Shown: in pieces, positions 17,980 through 27,413 of the stretch
How the letters are laid out: each line of letters opens with the position of its first letter
Numbering within the stretch: position 1 is the stretch's first letter
NCBI GenBank assembly: GCA_905479015.1
Contig: CAJQKV010000012.1
Coordinates: forward strand, 81,523-145,522
Direction of reading: 5' to 3'
DNA length: 64,000 bases
From: an uncultured Cyclobacteriaceae bacterium
GTDB lineage: Bacteria > Bacteroidota > Bacteroidia > Cytophagales > Cyclobacteriaceae
Notes under the pieces: generated by a model
What the model was told of the DNA's origin: nothing
The model's database searches: none
Seen by the model: only the letters and a program-made list of their open reading frames with translations
Translations under genes and position numbers: made by a program

Positions 17980-19011
17980 ATGGCTTGGTGGCAACTTATT
18001 TTATTTCCTTTTGCGTTAATATACGATCTTATTACAAGATTTCGCAATCATTTATATAACATTAAACAGAGAACTTCAATAAAATTTGAAGCAAATGTCA
18101 TTGGTGTTGGAAATCTTGAGGTGGGAGGAACGGGTAAGTCGCCCATGATCGATTTTTTGATTCAACATTTTTTGAGTGAAAACAGGGAAATTGCTACATT
18201 GAGTAGGGGTTATGGGAGAAAAACGCATGGGTTTAGATTGGGTAGTTCTTCAGATACGGCCGCAACCTTGGGTGATGAGCCGATGATCTATCAGAAAAAA
18301 TATGGGGATCAAATTTCAGTAGCTGTAGCCGAAGCTCGAGCCATTGGCATCCCTTATCTTTTGGCACATAATGACACCATTGATGTGATTTTACTTGATG
18401 ATGCGTATCAGCACCGAACTGTTGAGCCCAGCCTATCAATATTGCTTTCGACATGTAAACGTCCTTTTTTTGACGATTTTTTGTTACCAACTGGTCGGTT
18501 GAGGGAAGCACGTCGAGGGGCACGTCGAGCGGATATCATCTGCTTCACCAAAGCTCCTCTTGATATGAGTGACCATGAACAGCAGCAGATGATCGCAAAG
18601 ACACGAGCGTATAATCCCGACGCACCTATTTTTTTTACCCACATAGCGTATGCACCTCTCATTTCATTTGGAACAGCAAAGGCCAAACAAAAAGTGATCG
18701 GGATTGGAGGAATTGCGGATAATCAGGTATTTGAATCCTACTTAAAATCAAATTTTGAGGTAGTTGAGTTTTATGAATTTGCAGACCATCATGATTATAA
18801 GACTGATGAGATCAATAAAATTGTCGAGGTTATGGCGCATCATGAGGCCATGCTCGTGACCACTGAAAAAGATTTCATCAAACTGGGTGATTTTAAAAAT
18901 CTAATAGCTAAAAGTTGTTTTTATTTGCCCATTGAAATTAAATTTATCAAAGGTCAGTCGACCTTTTTCAAATTAGTCGACGATACTATGAAAAAATATC
19001 CAAAGTATTGA
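17980..19011 (+). CDS. lpxK: Tetraacyldisaccharide 4'-kinase
   Basis: LpxK phosphorylates the lipid A disaccharide precursor at the 4' position on the inner face of the inner membrane. The protein has 343 residues from ATG 17980 (MAWWQLILFP). It has an N-terminal membrane helix (2-18), the P-loop GNLEVGGTGKSP at 44-55 and the later LPTGRLRE segment; the length is normal. An upstream TTG would add four residues and is not needed. The stop overlaps the start of the porin gene (TGATG), so lpxK-porin-miaE form one operon linking outer membrane lipid and protein genes. Confidence 0.95.
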   Translation: MAWWQLILFPFALIYDLITRFRNHLYNIKQRTSIKFEANVIGVGNLEVGGTGKSPMIDFLIQHFLSENREIATLSRGYGRKTHGFRLGSSSDTAATLGDEPMIYQKKYGDQISVAVAEARAIGIPYLLAHNDTIDVILLDDAYQHRTVEPSLSILLSTCKRPFFDDFLLPTGRLREARRGARRADIICFTKAPLDMSDHEQQQMIAKTRAYNPDAPIFFTHIAYAPLISFGTAKAKQKVIGIGGIADNQVFESYLKSNFEVVEFYEFADHHDYKTDEINKIVEVMAHHEAMLVTTEKDFIKLGDFKNLIAKSCFYLPIEIKFIKGQSTFFKLVDDTMKKYPKY

Positions 19012-20903
19012 TGTTGAGAATTGTATTTTTAAGGTCAATTTTAATGGTTGCCCTCCTCATAGGGTTACCTTCCTCTAGTTTTTCACAAATCTTAGATGAT
19101 TCTACTGTTTTGGTTTATGGCCCCTCAACTTTGAACATAATTCTGGAGGAAAACTTGAAATCCAATGACAAGAGATTGGTTTTTATTGATACCCTTATCG
19201 GAAATTTAGACCGATTTACCGCTTATGGGAGGTCAGATTATAAACTGCAAAATTTGGGAAATATAGGTACGGCGTTATTTCCTGTATTTTATGACTTGCC
19301 CAATGCCATTGGTGCCCATGCTGGTTACCATGCTTTTGATCCTTTGACTACGCAGCCCGCAGCTATTCAATATTATGATACCAAGTCACCTTTCATGAAA
19401 TTAAATGTAGTATTTGGTGGAAAAAACAGGTCCTTGGCCAACTTTAGTTTTACACAAAACATTCAACCTGATTGGAATTTTGGCTTTGAGTATTACCGAA
19501 GTACAGCTGATAAACAAATCGGAACCGAAACGATAAACGATAGAAATGTGATCAATACGGTTTTGAATGTACATTCTAGTTATAGGCATCCCAATAAGCC
19601 TTATCAAGTCTTATTTAATCTGATGTCCTTCAACAATGACGTGGATGAAACGGGAGGTTTGTACTTTGATGAGGTAGATTCTTTGATAGATAAAGAAGAT
19701 AAATTTCAGTATGAAAATAATTCTATTTTTCTAGAAAATGCCAAAGTGAAGGATTCAAGACTAACTTTTCATTTGTACCAGCAATATGATTTATTTAAAA
19801 ACTTCCAATTGTATCATCAATTTGATCAAGGGAAGCAAGTAAACTTATTCAGTGATTTTAATGAGAACAACGGAGGAGGAGGTGATTACAAGGATTATTA
19901 TGATCAGTTTTTGATTGATCAGGACAGCACTTATCAGAAGTCCAGTTTTCGTACCCTCTCCAATGAGGTAGGTTTGATTGGGAAACTGTCTTCTATTTTT
20001 TATCGTTTTTATATCAAAAACAGAGTGGTCAATCATGAAGCACTGTATTTTAATCCCATGTCTAGAAAAGTGGAAAATTATCTAGGGGGTAGGGTTGATT
20101 TTAGATGGAAAGAGATTTTCGAAATACAAGGATCAGCAGAACTCATGCAAACGGGTGAATATAATTTTAAGGGTTCATTGAAGAGTGAATTAATTAATTT
20201 AGAGTATAAAAGTATGCTTTATCAGCCCTCTTTATTAAAGCAACGCTTTTTTGGCAATCATTATGATTGGGATCATGATTTCGACAATGTATTTTCCAAT
20301 CAAATCAATGGATCCCTGTCTTTGAAATGGTGGCAATTTCAATTCATTCCTAAAATATCGTTAACCACCTATAGCAACTATGTTTATTTTGGCCAAGATA
20401 AAATGCCAAATGTTGCCGCTGATGCCAATCTGATCAGTCAGCTGGGGGGTGAAATCAATCTTTTTCTTCCTACCAATAAAACCCTCGGTTATGGTTTTCG
20501 TTTTAAAAATGAGGTCATCTTTACCGAAGTTTCAGGTGGCCAAAGCGATGCCTTTAGAATACCTACCACTTTCCTGAATATGAAAGCTTATTGGGAGGGA
20601 AGTTGGTTTAACCATACGATCCCCGTACAAATTGGTATTGATGTTCATCACAAATCAGCTTATTATGCCAATGCCTATGATCCAGTAACCCAACAGTTTT
20701 ATCTGCAAAATGATGAGAAAATATTTAAAGGATACAGTTATCCAGCCAACCTTTTTTGGAACATGCGGATTGAAAAAGTTTTTCTCTTTATTAAATCGAC
20801 CCATGTGAGTCAGCCAAATGACGGTGGATATTTCGTTACGCCAAAATACCCTGGACAGCAGCGGGTACTGGATTTTGGTTTTAAATGGTTATTTTTTGAT
20901 TGA
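19011..20903 (+). CDS. Putative outer membrane porin (Porin_10-like)
   Basis: This 630-residue secreted beta-barrel protein has a signal peptide (hydrophobic 8-22, cleavage near SFS-Q) and many alternating amphipathic strands rich in Tyr, Phe, Asn and Asp. It ends with an aromatic C-terminus (LDFGFKWLFFD) suited to BAM recognition. It matches the large 'putative porin' family of Bacteroidota. The start ATG at 19011 overlaps the lpxK stop by one base. Substrate specificity is unknown. Confidence 0.82.
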   Translation: MLRIVFLRSILMVALLIGLPSSSFSQILDDSTVLVYGPSTLNIILEENLKSNDKRLVFIDTLIGNLDRFTAYGRSDYKLQNLGNIGTALFPVFYDLPNAIGAHAGYHAFDPLTTQPAAIQYYDTKSPFMKLNVVFGGKNRSLANFSFTQNIQPDWNFGFEYYRSTADKQIGTETINDRNVINTVLNVHSSYRHPNKPYQVLFNLMSFNNDVDETGGLYFDEVDSLIDKEDKFQYENNSIFLENAKVKDSRLTFHLYQQYDLFKNFQLYHQFDQGKQVNLFSDFNENNGGGGDYKDYYDQFLIDQDSTYQKSSFRTLSNEVGLIGKLSSIFYRFYIKNRVVNHEALYFNPMSRKVENYLGGRVDFRWKEIFEIQGSAELMQTGEYNFKGSLKSELINLEYKSMLYQPSLLKQRFFGNHYDWDHDFDNVFSNQINGSLSLKWWQFQFIPKISLTTYSNYVYFGQDKMPNVAADANLISQLGGEINLFLPTNKTLGYGFRFKNEVIFTEVSGGQSDAFRIPTTFLNMKAYWEGSWFNHTIPVQIGIDVHHKSAYYANAYDPVTQQFYLQNDEKIFKGYSYPANLFWNMRIEKVFLFIKSTHVSQPNDGGYFVTPKYPGQQRVLDFGFKWLFFD

Positions 20904-20906
20904 TTG

Positions 20907-21500
20907 ATGGAAAAAACAACATTGCGCCTAGCGTTGCCTTCAGATCCGAGATGGGTAAACATAGCGGAAAAAAATATCGAGCATATTTTGGTCGATCATG
21001 CCTTTTGCGAACAAAAAGCGGCTTCCTCCTGTATTTCTTTGATTCTACAATATCCTGAAAAAACGGCTTTAGTAGATCGTTTAACCCCCGTAGTTGCTGA
21101 GGAATGGTCACATTTCGAGCGGGTCATCGCGCTTTTACGCAAACGGGGCTATGAGCTGGGATTTCCCAGAAAAGATTTTTACGTTTCGGAGTTGATGACC
21201 GTGCTCAAAAAAGGGGGAAGCAGAGACCAACAGTTGGTTGAAAAATTACTCATGAACGCATTGATTGAGGCACGAAGTGCCGAGCGCTTTAAGCTGTTAT
21301 CTCAACACTTGACAGATCCAGAATTAACGAGCTTCTACCATGAATTGATGATCTCTGAGGCAGGACATTATAGAAATTTCATTGAATTGGCCAAAGTTTA
21401 CTGGGACCCTGCCAAAGTTGAAATCAGATGGAAAGAGTTTTTATATGAAGAGGCACTGATTATGGAAAATTTAGAGATTCGTTCGGATCGATTTCATTAA
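20907..21500 (+). CDS. miaE: tRNA-(ms2io6A37)-hydroxylase
   Basis: MiaE is a ferritin-like diiron enzyme that hydroxylates the isopentenyl group of ms2i6A37 in tRNAs. The protein has 197 residues from ATG 20907, three bases after the porin stop. Diiron ligand motifs are visible: Glu in FCEQKAAS, Glu and His in AEEWSHFER, Glu in EARSAERFK and Glu/His in ISEAGHYRNF. The gene is last in the lpxK-porin operon, a common Bacteroidota arrangement of unrelated functions. Oxygen dependence of the enzyme fits an aerobic organism. Confidence 0.93.
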   Translation: MEKTTLRLALPSDPRWVNIAEKNIEHILVDHAFCEQKAASSCISLILQYPEKTALVDRLTPVVAEEWSHFERVIALLRKRGYELGFPRKDFYVSELMTVLKKGGSRDQQLVEKLLMNALIEARSAERFKLLSQHLTDPELTSFYHELMISEAGHYRNFIELAKVYWDPAKVEIRWKEFLYEEALIMENLEIRSDRFH

Positions 21501-21560
21501 TGGGATAAAATAATAGGCAATAATTTTTGTTTTTTTTTAATGATAATATCCAAAAAAAAC

Positions 21561-22823
21561 TCAGGTTTTTTGTTTCTTTTTCTTGGCTGCTGGGAATAAA
21601 ATATTGTTTAATATCAAGCGATAACCTGCCGAATTTGGATGCAGATTCAAATCCGTAGGCTCTTCGTTGACATAATGTTGATAATCTTCTGGATCGTGGC
21701 CTCCATAGAAGGTAAAAAACCCTTTTTCTATCACCCCATGAATGTAGCGCGCCTCATCCAATTGCTTGGTTTCACCCAAAACCAACACATCTCCTTTGAT
21801 TAAATCTTTTTTGAATCCTGTAGTCTGCCCCATAAAACTGTGAATGATTTTTTCATGATTTTGAGTGAGCATGGTAGGTATTGGGTCCCATTTTGCTGAA
21901 AATTGAAACAAGGTGAAATAATCATTTTGCTCATTCAAGCCTCTACTTTGGGGTGAATTATCAATGTTTGAAAACTCATATTCGTAAGGATTTCTCACCA
22001 ATTGAAAATTTTCAAAAGCAAAAGTTCTTTCAAAATCTAATTTTGACTGGGCCGTAGGATCCATGGGATCACCATCGTACATTTTTTCACAAATATCCAA
22101 TCCTTCAGCGGCAAGGGCAATGTCATACGTATCCGTTGCTGAGCACATGGCAAATAAGAAGCCGCCGCTGGCCACATAAGACTTGATTCGTTTGGCGATG
22201 GCTAATTTCAACAATGAAACTTTTCCATAGCCATGTTTTTGAGCACTTGCTTCAAATTCATTTTGTTGTTGCTGATACCAAGGCATGTGCTTATAGTTTT
22301 TATAAAACCTCCCATATTGACCTGTAAAATCTTCGTGATGCAGATGTAGCCAATCATATCTTATCAACTCATTGTACATAATTTCGTCATCAAAAATGAT
22401 TTCATAGGGAATTTCAGCATAGGATAAAACCAGCGTGACCGCATCATCCCAGGGTTGTTTGCTTTTGGGAGAATAGACCGCAATTTTGGGATATTGTTCA
22501 AGCTTCATCACGTCCATATTCGAGGAGGGCGAAGCGATTTCTTCAAATAATTGATTTACTTGTGCATCCGAAATAACTTCAAAACTTACATTTCTTATCA
22601 GACATTCATTTTGTATGAGTGGGCTGTGAGGGACTAAAAAACTGCCTCCGCGATAGTTTAAGAGCCAATCAACGGGCACTTCTTTGGTAAGGGCCCAATA
22701 AGTGATGCCATAAGCTTTGAGGTGGTCTGTTTGTGAGGCATCCATGGGCATTAAGAGATAAGCGCCTTTTACATTTAAGCTCAAGAAAACCCCTATCAAA
22801 AAGGGGAAAAATAGATTTTTCAT
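21561..22823 (-). CDS. Secreted GATase1-like protein (often labelled 'asparagine synthetase B')
   Basis: This 420-residue exported protein has a signal peptide at 1-20. I recognise it as a Bacteroidota family frequently auto-named asparagine synthetase B, but nothing supports that activity: there is no N-terminal Cys2 glutaminase and no ATP-pyrophosphatase motif. The visible features fit a class I amidotransferase-like (ThuA/DJ-1-like) fold instead, with a cysteine in a nucleophile-elbow setting (GGFLFAMCSATDT, about 225-237), and histidine-containing FTFYGGHDPEDY and HPNSAGYRL segments near the C-terminus. The tail is basic (KKKKQK). Function unknown; best called a periplasmic GATase-like protein. 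Confidence 0.6.
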   Translation of the reverse strand: MKNLFFPFLIGVFLSLNVKGAYLLMPMDASQTDHLKAYGITYWALTKEVPVDWLLNYRGGSFLVPHSPLIQNECLIRNVSFEVISDAQVNQLFEEIASPSSNMDVMKLEQYPKIAVYSPKSKQPWDDAVTLVLSYAEIPYEIIFDDEIMYNELIRYDWLHLHHEDFTGQYGRFYKNYKHMPWYQQQQNEFEASAQKHGYGKVSLLKLAIAKRIKSYVASGGFLFAMCSATDTYDIALAAEGLDICEKMYDGDPMDPTAQSKLDFERTFAFENFQLVRNPYEYEFSNIDNSPQSRGLNEQNDYFTLFQFSAKWDPIPTMLTQNHEKIIHSFMGQTTGFKKDLIKGDVLVLGETKQLDEARYIHGVIEKGFFTFYGGHDPEDYQHYVNEEPTDLNLHPNSAGYRLILNNILFPAAKKKKQKT

Positions 22824-22884
22824 AAGAGTTTTGTCAATATTCTAAACGCGAGTGTCCATATTACGTATACCAAAGAGTAGTGAT

Positions 22885-22892
22885 CAAATTTA
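22885..22892 (-). promoter_or_regulatory. Candidate -7 promoter box (TAAATTTG)
   Basis: On the minus strand, TAAATTTG fully matches TAnnTTTG about 60 bases before the secreted GATase-like gene. No convincing TTTG element lies 19-21 bases upstream, so only half the promoter is supported. Confidence 0.3.
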
Positions 22893-22921
22893 GCACATGA
22901 TATCTGTTTGTTGTTAATATT

Positions 22922-24157
22922 ATGAATATTTTAGAAAATATAGGGGAGGGTCTTAACGCGATCAAAGCAAATAAATTACGTACGATTTTAACGGCTTCTA
23001 TTATCGCCATTGGTATTACTTCTTTGGTAGGTATTCTCACAGCGATTGATGCGATAAAAGGATCGGTGGAGGATAGCTTTTCTAATCTAGGCTCCAAAAC
23101 TTATACGATCACTGATAAAAGATTAAGGGGTTCTACCGGAGGAAAAAAATCAAAAATATTTACTAAAATCAAATTTGAAGAGTTTCAAAAGTTTAAAAAT
23201 AAGTTTGAAAAATCAGGAATAGTAAGCTTGAGTAGTGTGCTTTCAGGAAATGCCGAGGTCAAACGAGGTTCTAAGGTTTCCAATCCTAACGTAATGATTC
23301 GAGGAACGGATGAGTATTTTTTATCCATTGATGGATATGATCTCAGTGAGGGTAGAAACTTTTCCTCCAATGAAATACAAAGTGGTGCTCTTGTGGCTAT
23401 TATTACTAGTGAGATAAGAACGCTTTTATTCGATGATAATGAAAGTCCTATTGGTAAAAAGATCAATTTTTTTGGAGTCAGCTGTCGGGTGATTGGGACA
23501 TTGAAATCTAAAGGATCGGCTTCAAGTAGAGGTAATTTCGATCGGCGCGTGATTGTTCCCTTGAATGCCGCTCGCGTCATAGGCTCAGAGCGAAATTTAC
23601 GTTTTTTAGCCACCGTAGCCATAGATGAGTTTTACGAAGCCGATGAATCGATAGGATTGGCTACAGGACTGATGCGTTCCATCCGAGGAGATCGACCTAT
23701 TGATCAAAATTCATTTGAAATTAAAGCCAATCAATCTATTGCTGAAAGGTTAGATGAAATATCCGGATACTTAAAATTGGGAGGTTTTACCATAGGATTT
23801 ATTACTTTATTGGGTGCCTCCATTGGATTGATGAATATTATGTTGGTTTCAGTGACTGAGCGAACGCGTGAAATTGGCCTGAGAAAGGCTCTGGGAGCTA
23901 CACCAAATAAAATTAGACAGCAATTCTTGATTGAAGCCTTAGTGATTTGTCAAATGGGAGGCATTGGAGGGATTATCATGGGCATAGGGATTGGTAATTT
24001 AATTGCTAAGCTTATTGGGTCCAATTCCTTCATTATTCCTTGGGTTTGGGTCCTCTTTGGTGTGGTTACCAGCATGATTGTCGGGCTTATGTCGGGCTAT
24101 ATACCTGCCCACAAAGCCTCCAAACTTGATCCCATCGATTCCCTAAGGTTTGAATAG
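22922..24157 (+). CDS. ABC transporter permease (MacB/FtsX type)
   Basis: This 411-residue inner membrane permease has a first transmembrane helix at about 20-42, a periplasmic MacB-PCD-like domain (about 50-275), then three helices around 285-310, 335-360 and 375-395. The FtsX-family motif TERTREIGLRKALGATPNKIRQQFLIEA lies between helices 2 and 3, and the ending LDPIDSLRFE is typical. Partners would be a LolD/MacB-like ATPase and a periplasmic adaptor; neither is in the window, so the ATPase must be encoded elsewhere. The likely role is efflux or lipoprotein-type extraction. Confidence 0.88.
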   Translation: MNILENIGEGLNAIKANKLRTILTASIIAIGITSLVGILTAIDAIKGSVEDSFSNLGSKTYTITDKRLRGSTGGKKSKIFTKIKFEEFQKFKNKFEKSGIVSLSSVLSGNAEVKRGSKVSNPNVMIRGTDEYFLSIDGYDLSEGRNFSSNEIQSGALVAIITSEIRTLLFDDNESPIGKKINFFGVSCRVIGTLKSKGSASSRGNFDRRVIVPLNAARVIGSERNLRFLATVAIDEFYEADESIGLATGLMRSIRGDRPIDQNSFEIKANQSIAERLDEISGYLKLGGFTIGFITLLGASIGLMNIMLVSVTERTREIGLRKALGATPNKIRQQFLIEALVICQMGGIGGIIMGIGIGNLIAKLIGSNSFIIPWVWVLFGVVTSMIVGLMSGYIPAHKASKLDPIDSLRFE

Positions 24158-24208
24158 GGCGATGCTTCAACCATGCAATGACTGGGTAGCCTGCTTTGAA
24201 GGGCTCTG

Positions 24209-24556
24209 TTAATTGATAATCATGATTTCTTTGGCGGCCCCAATTGCATTGAAACGAATACTTAATTCAATGGTATTTTCACAATTCAATTGATAAAAAA
24301 AGAATTTTCTATTTCTTTTATCTAAGCGCTGTTTCGTGGGACTGCCCAAAAGGGCAATGATTTCATTTTGATTGGATCCCAGTACGATATCTTTTTGATT
24401 GATCAAGAGGGGTGCGCCTTGCGCCGCGCGATAATTACGGCACTCAACGAGATCCTCATCCCACTGGTCTTGATCGAAGCCCGTTACCTTGGGAGCTGGA
24501 TAACAAGAACATAAAACAATAATTAAACAAGTGAAATATTTGAATGTAGTGGACAT
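24209..24556 (-). CDS. Small lipoprotein with BamE/SmpA-like motif
   Basis: This 115-residue protein has a lipoprotein signal (hydrophobic 6-16, lipobox ending at Cys18 in VLCSCYP). The segment LGSNQNEIIALLGSPTKQR (about 59-77) matches the 'x-G-x-x-x-x-x-V-x-x-x-L-G-x-P' pattern of SmpA/OmlA (BamE-like) domains, followed by beta strands. It may be a periplasmic accessory protein. Similarity is short, so a BamE role is not claimed. It converges with the permease gene and lies downstream of the S9 peptidase gene on the same strand. Confidence 0.55.
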   Translation of the reverse strand: MSTTFKYFTCLIIVLCSCYPAPKVTGFDQDQWDEDLVECRNYRAAQGAPLLINQKDIVLGSNQNEIIALLGSPTKQRLDKRNRKFFFYQLNCENTIELSIRFNAIGAAKEIMIIN

Positions 24557-24622
24557 ATTGACTATTTACTGGTTATCGGGTTATGAGGTATATCTGGATT
24601 GATCCTTGTATTTGGACAGACA

Positions 24623-26791
24623 TTATTCATTGATATCTTCCAAGGAAAGCAAAAAAGCATATTGCAAGGCCACGTTCTCATACCTGCGGTATCTTCCTGA
24701 GGCACCGCCATGCCCTGCGTCCATATTGGTTTGGAGTAACAATAAATTTTCGTCGGTTTTATAGGTACGAAGCTTGGCAACCCACTTGGCAGGTTCCCAA
24801 TATTGTACCTGTGAGTCGAAATAACCCGTAGTTACCAGTAGGTTGGGATAAGCTTGTGCCCGCACTTGATCATAGGGCGAATAAGAATGCATATATTCAT
24901 AAGATTCAAGATTTTTAGGATTGCCCCATTCATTGAACTCGGCAGTGGTAAGGGGAATCGACTCATCCATCATGGTCGAAATTACATCAACGAAGGGTAC
25001 CGCGGCAATCACTCCATTAAATTGCTCGGGCGCCATATTGATAACGGCACCCATCAACAAGCCACCTGCACTTCCTCCTTGTGCATAGAGGTGTTCAGCT
25101 GAGGTATAACCCTCATTAGATAAATAAGAGGCACAATCAATGAAATCATGAAATGTGTTTTTCTTTTTGAACATCCTACCTTCTTCATACCATTTTCGAC
25201 CCATTTCCTGGCCACCCCTGACGTGGGCAATGGCATATATAAAACCTCTATCCAATAAACTGAGTCTTATAGAGTTAAACCAAGGGTCGGTAGAATTCCC
25301 ATAAGAGCCGTAGGCATAAAGGAGTAAAGGGTTTTGGTCACTTTTGACCAATCCTTTTTTATAAACCAGTGAAATAGGTATCTGAGTACCATCTCTTCCT
25401 TCTGCAAACAATCTTTCTGTCGTGTATTTGGAAGGCTCATGTCCCCCCATGACTTGGGTCTCCTTGAGAATTGTTTTGCTCCGCTCATTCATATCATACT
25501 CAAAAGTCGTATTGGGCGTGGTCAGCGAAGCATAAATGAATCTAAGTTTTGTCGTATTGAATTCAGTATTGGTGGTGGGGTAAACAACATAGGCGGGTTC
25601 ATCAAAAGAAACCTCATGATGATTTCCTGTTTTTTGATGGATCACCTTGAGGGAAGTAAGTGCATTGGATCTTTGAGAAATCACCAAATGTTCACTAAAT
25701 ACTTGAATGGAACTTAACAAGGTATCTGGATTGTTTGGGATCAACGCAGACCAATTTTTAAGATCGGTAGCCTCTTGAGAAGTTTCCATCAACCTAAAAT
25801 TCTGTGCTTCCCAATTGGTAAGGACGTAGAACTTGTCTTCAAAATGCTCAATCGAATATTCGTGTGGTCCATTTCTCGGAGTAAATTGACGGAAGGTACC
25901 CGTGGGTTCATGGGCGGAAAGGATGTGATAATCTTTGATCAGCGTACTTTGACAAGAGATCACAATATAATCATCTGATTTTGATTTTTTAACACTGATA
26001 TAAAAAGAAGGGTCCTGCTCATGATACATCATGACATCTTCTTTCTGATCTGTTTTCAACTGATGCCTCCAAATTTTCTCAGACAAGAGCGTAACATCAT
26101 TTTTCGTTGTATAATAAAAGGTGAGATTGTCATTGGACCAAGCACCTCCAGGCTCTGTATTGGTTATTTCATCCTCCAATAATATACCCGTCTCAAGATT
26201 TAAAAATTTATAGGTGTACACCCTTCGGCTGAGGGTATCAACAGCGTAGGCCAATATATTGTTGTCTTTACTAATGCGAAGCCCGCCAACCGCATAGTAG
26301 TTATATCCTTGGGCCAATTGATTGACATTTAGTATGATAGATTCTGCGGCATCTAGGCTGCCTTTCTTGCGACAATAAATGGGATATTCTTGGGCTTCTT
26401 CAAAACGGGTATAATACCAAAAACCATTTTTGAGATAGGGTACAGAGGCATCATCTTTTTGAATTCTCCCAGTCATTTCTTCAAATAGCTTTTGTTGCAA
26501 GCTGTCTGTGGGTTTCATGATCTCGCTGGTATAGGTGTTTTCATCTTCAAGGTATTGAACGACCTTTTTTGTTTGGATATCAGGATCAGTAGCTATTTTT
26601 TGCTGGTCAGTGAGCCGCATCCAAAAATAAGGATCCACACGGGTGTTTCCATGTGCTTCTAACAAAGAATCTTTTCTTTCTGCAATAGGGGGAGCAATCT
26701 CTTGGGTCTGCATATCTGTTGTTGGATGGGTATCTTGGCAAGCCAATAAAAGGCTAAAGGCACAGAGGGATAATAATATTGATCTTTTCAT
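24623..26791 (-). CDS. Prolyl oligopeptidase family serine peptidase (oligopeptidase B-like, S9A) lipoprotein
   Basis: This 722-residue S9A peptidase has a lipoprotein signal (lipobox LLLAC, Cys18). An N-terminal seven-bladed propeller (about 60-450) caps a C-terminal alpha/beta hydrolase domain. The catalytic triad can be placed: Ser574 in GGSAGG, Asp659 in GYFDSQV and His694 in AGHGG. Oligopeptidase B cleaves short peptides after basic residues; specificity here is inferred from family. It lies 25 bases downstream of the azurin gene, probably in one transcript. Confidence 0.93.
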   Translation of the reverse strand: MKRSILLSLCAFSLLLACQDTHPTTDMQTQEIAPPIAERKDSLLEAHGNTRVDPYFWMRLTDQQKIATDPDIQTKKVVQYLEDENTYTSEIMKPTDSLQQKLFEEMTGRIQKDDASVPYLKNGFWYYTRFEEAQEYPIYCRKKGSLDAAESIILNVNQLAQGYNYYAVGGLRISKDNNILAYAVDTLSRRVYTYKFLNLETGILLEDEITNTEPGGAWSNDNLTFYYTTKNDVTLLSEKIWRHQLKTDQKEDVMMYHEQDPSFYISVKKSKSDDYIVISCQSTLIKDYHILSAHEPTGTFRQFTPRNGPHEYSIEHFEDKFYVLTNWEAQNFRLMETSQEATDLKNWSALIPNNPDTLLSSIQVFSEHLVISQRSNALTSLKVIHQKTGNHHEVSFDEPAYVVYPTTNTEFNTTKLRFIYASLTTPNTTFEYDMNERSKTILKETQVMGGHEPSKYTTERLFAEGRDGTQIPISLVYKKGLVKSDQNPLLLYAYGSYGNSTDPWFNSIRLSLLDRGFIYAIAHVRGGQEMGRKWYEEGRMFKKKNTFHDFIDCASYLSNEGYTSAEHLYAQGGSAGGLLMGAVINMAPEQFNGVIAAVPFVDVISTMMDESIPLTTAEFNEWGNPKNLESYEYMHSYSPYDQVRAQAYPNLLVTTGYFDSQVQYWEPAKWVAKLRTYKTDENLLLLQTNMDAGHGGASGRYRRYENVALQYAFLLSLEDINE

Positions 26792-26816
26792 GACTTAAAG
26801 ATAAGTAAAGAAAAGA

Positions 26817-27332
26817 TCAATAAATCATTTGAGGGAGCACTATGAAACTGCCATTCATCAGGCCATAATGACCTGGAAAAGAACAAATAAACTCATAGTA
26901 GCCTGGTGCGGGGGCATCAAATGTGATGGTAGTACTTTCGCCACCTCCGATTACCTTGGTAGCGGCAAGAACATTTTCTTTCATATCCTGGGGCACATAA
27001 CCTTGTTCTTTGGCACTCATTGCCGCCATTCCAAAGGCAGCTTTGTCCGTACCCAAAGAAAGCAATATCCAATTATGACCCATACTGAGGGCTGACATTT
27101 GTCCTGTATGGGTTAAGGTGAGTTCTACCGTTTGCCCAGCATTCACTTCGATTTTGTCAAGGTTATAACGCATCATGTCATCCCCTTCAATGCTGATTTT
27201 AACTATTTTTGGGATTTCGGTGCTTATAATCTCTTCAGTTGTTTTAGTGACTGAAGTTGCTTTTTTCTCATTGCCTCCGCTACATGACATCATAAATAAA
27301 GTAGATAGCCAAAGGATTTGAATTTTTTTCAT
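26817..27332 (-). CDS. Azurin (type 1 copper protein), lipoprotein form
   Basis: This periplasmic blue-copper electron carrier of 171 residues has a lipoprotein signal with Cys17 (FMMSC), then a charged Thr/Glu/Lys linker (20-42). The copper ligands are His86 (GHNW), Cys150, His155 and Met159 (CSFPGHYGLM), in the spacing of azurins. The lipid anchor and linker are normal for Bacteroidota azurins. It may pass electrons between respiratory complexes or c-type cytochromes such as those at 36309-45191; that partner is a guess. Confidence 0.95.
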   Translation of the reverse strand: MKKIQILWLSTLFMMSCSGGNEKKATSVTKTTEEIISTEIPKIVKISIEGDDMMRYNLDKIEVNAGQTVELTLTHTGQMSALSMGHNWILLSLGTDKAAFGMAAMSAKEQGYVPQDMKENVLAATKVIGGGESTTITFDAPAPGYYEFICSFPGHYGLMNGSFIVLPQMIY

Positions 27333-27413
27333 TGATAATTATTTTGATTTGAATTTTTTAACCTGCCATCACAACGCATAATTTCTACGCTTGGTTTCTT
27401 TTTTTTCCTTATT

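Noticed and set aside
17980..17994. TTG start of the Nif3-like protein at 17994
   Set aside because: Nine extra residues have no family match and would overlap the lpxK start; ATG 17967 is better.
23185..23622. Minus-strand frame of 145 codons within the ABC permease
   Set aside because: Shadow of a well-supported FtsX-type permease.
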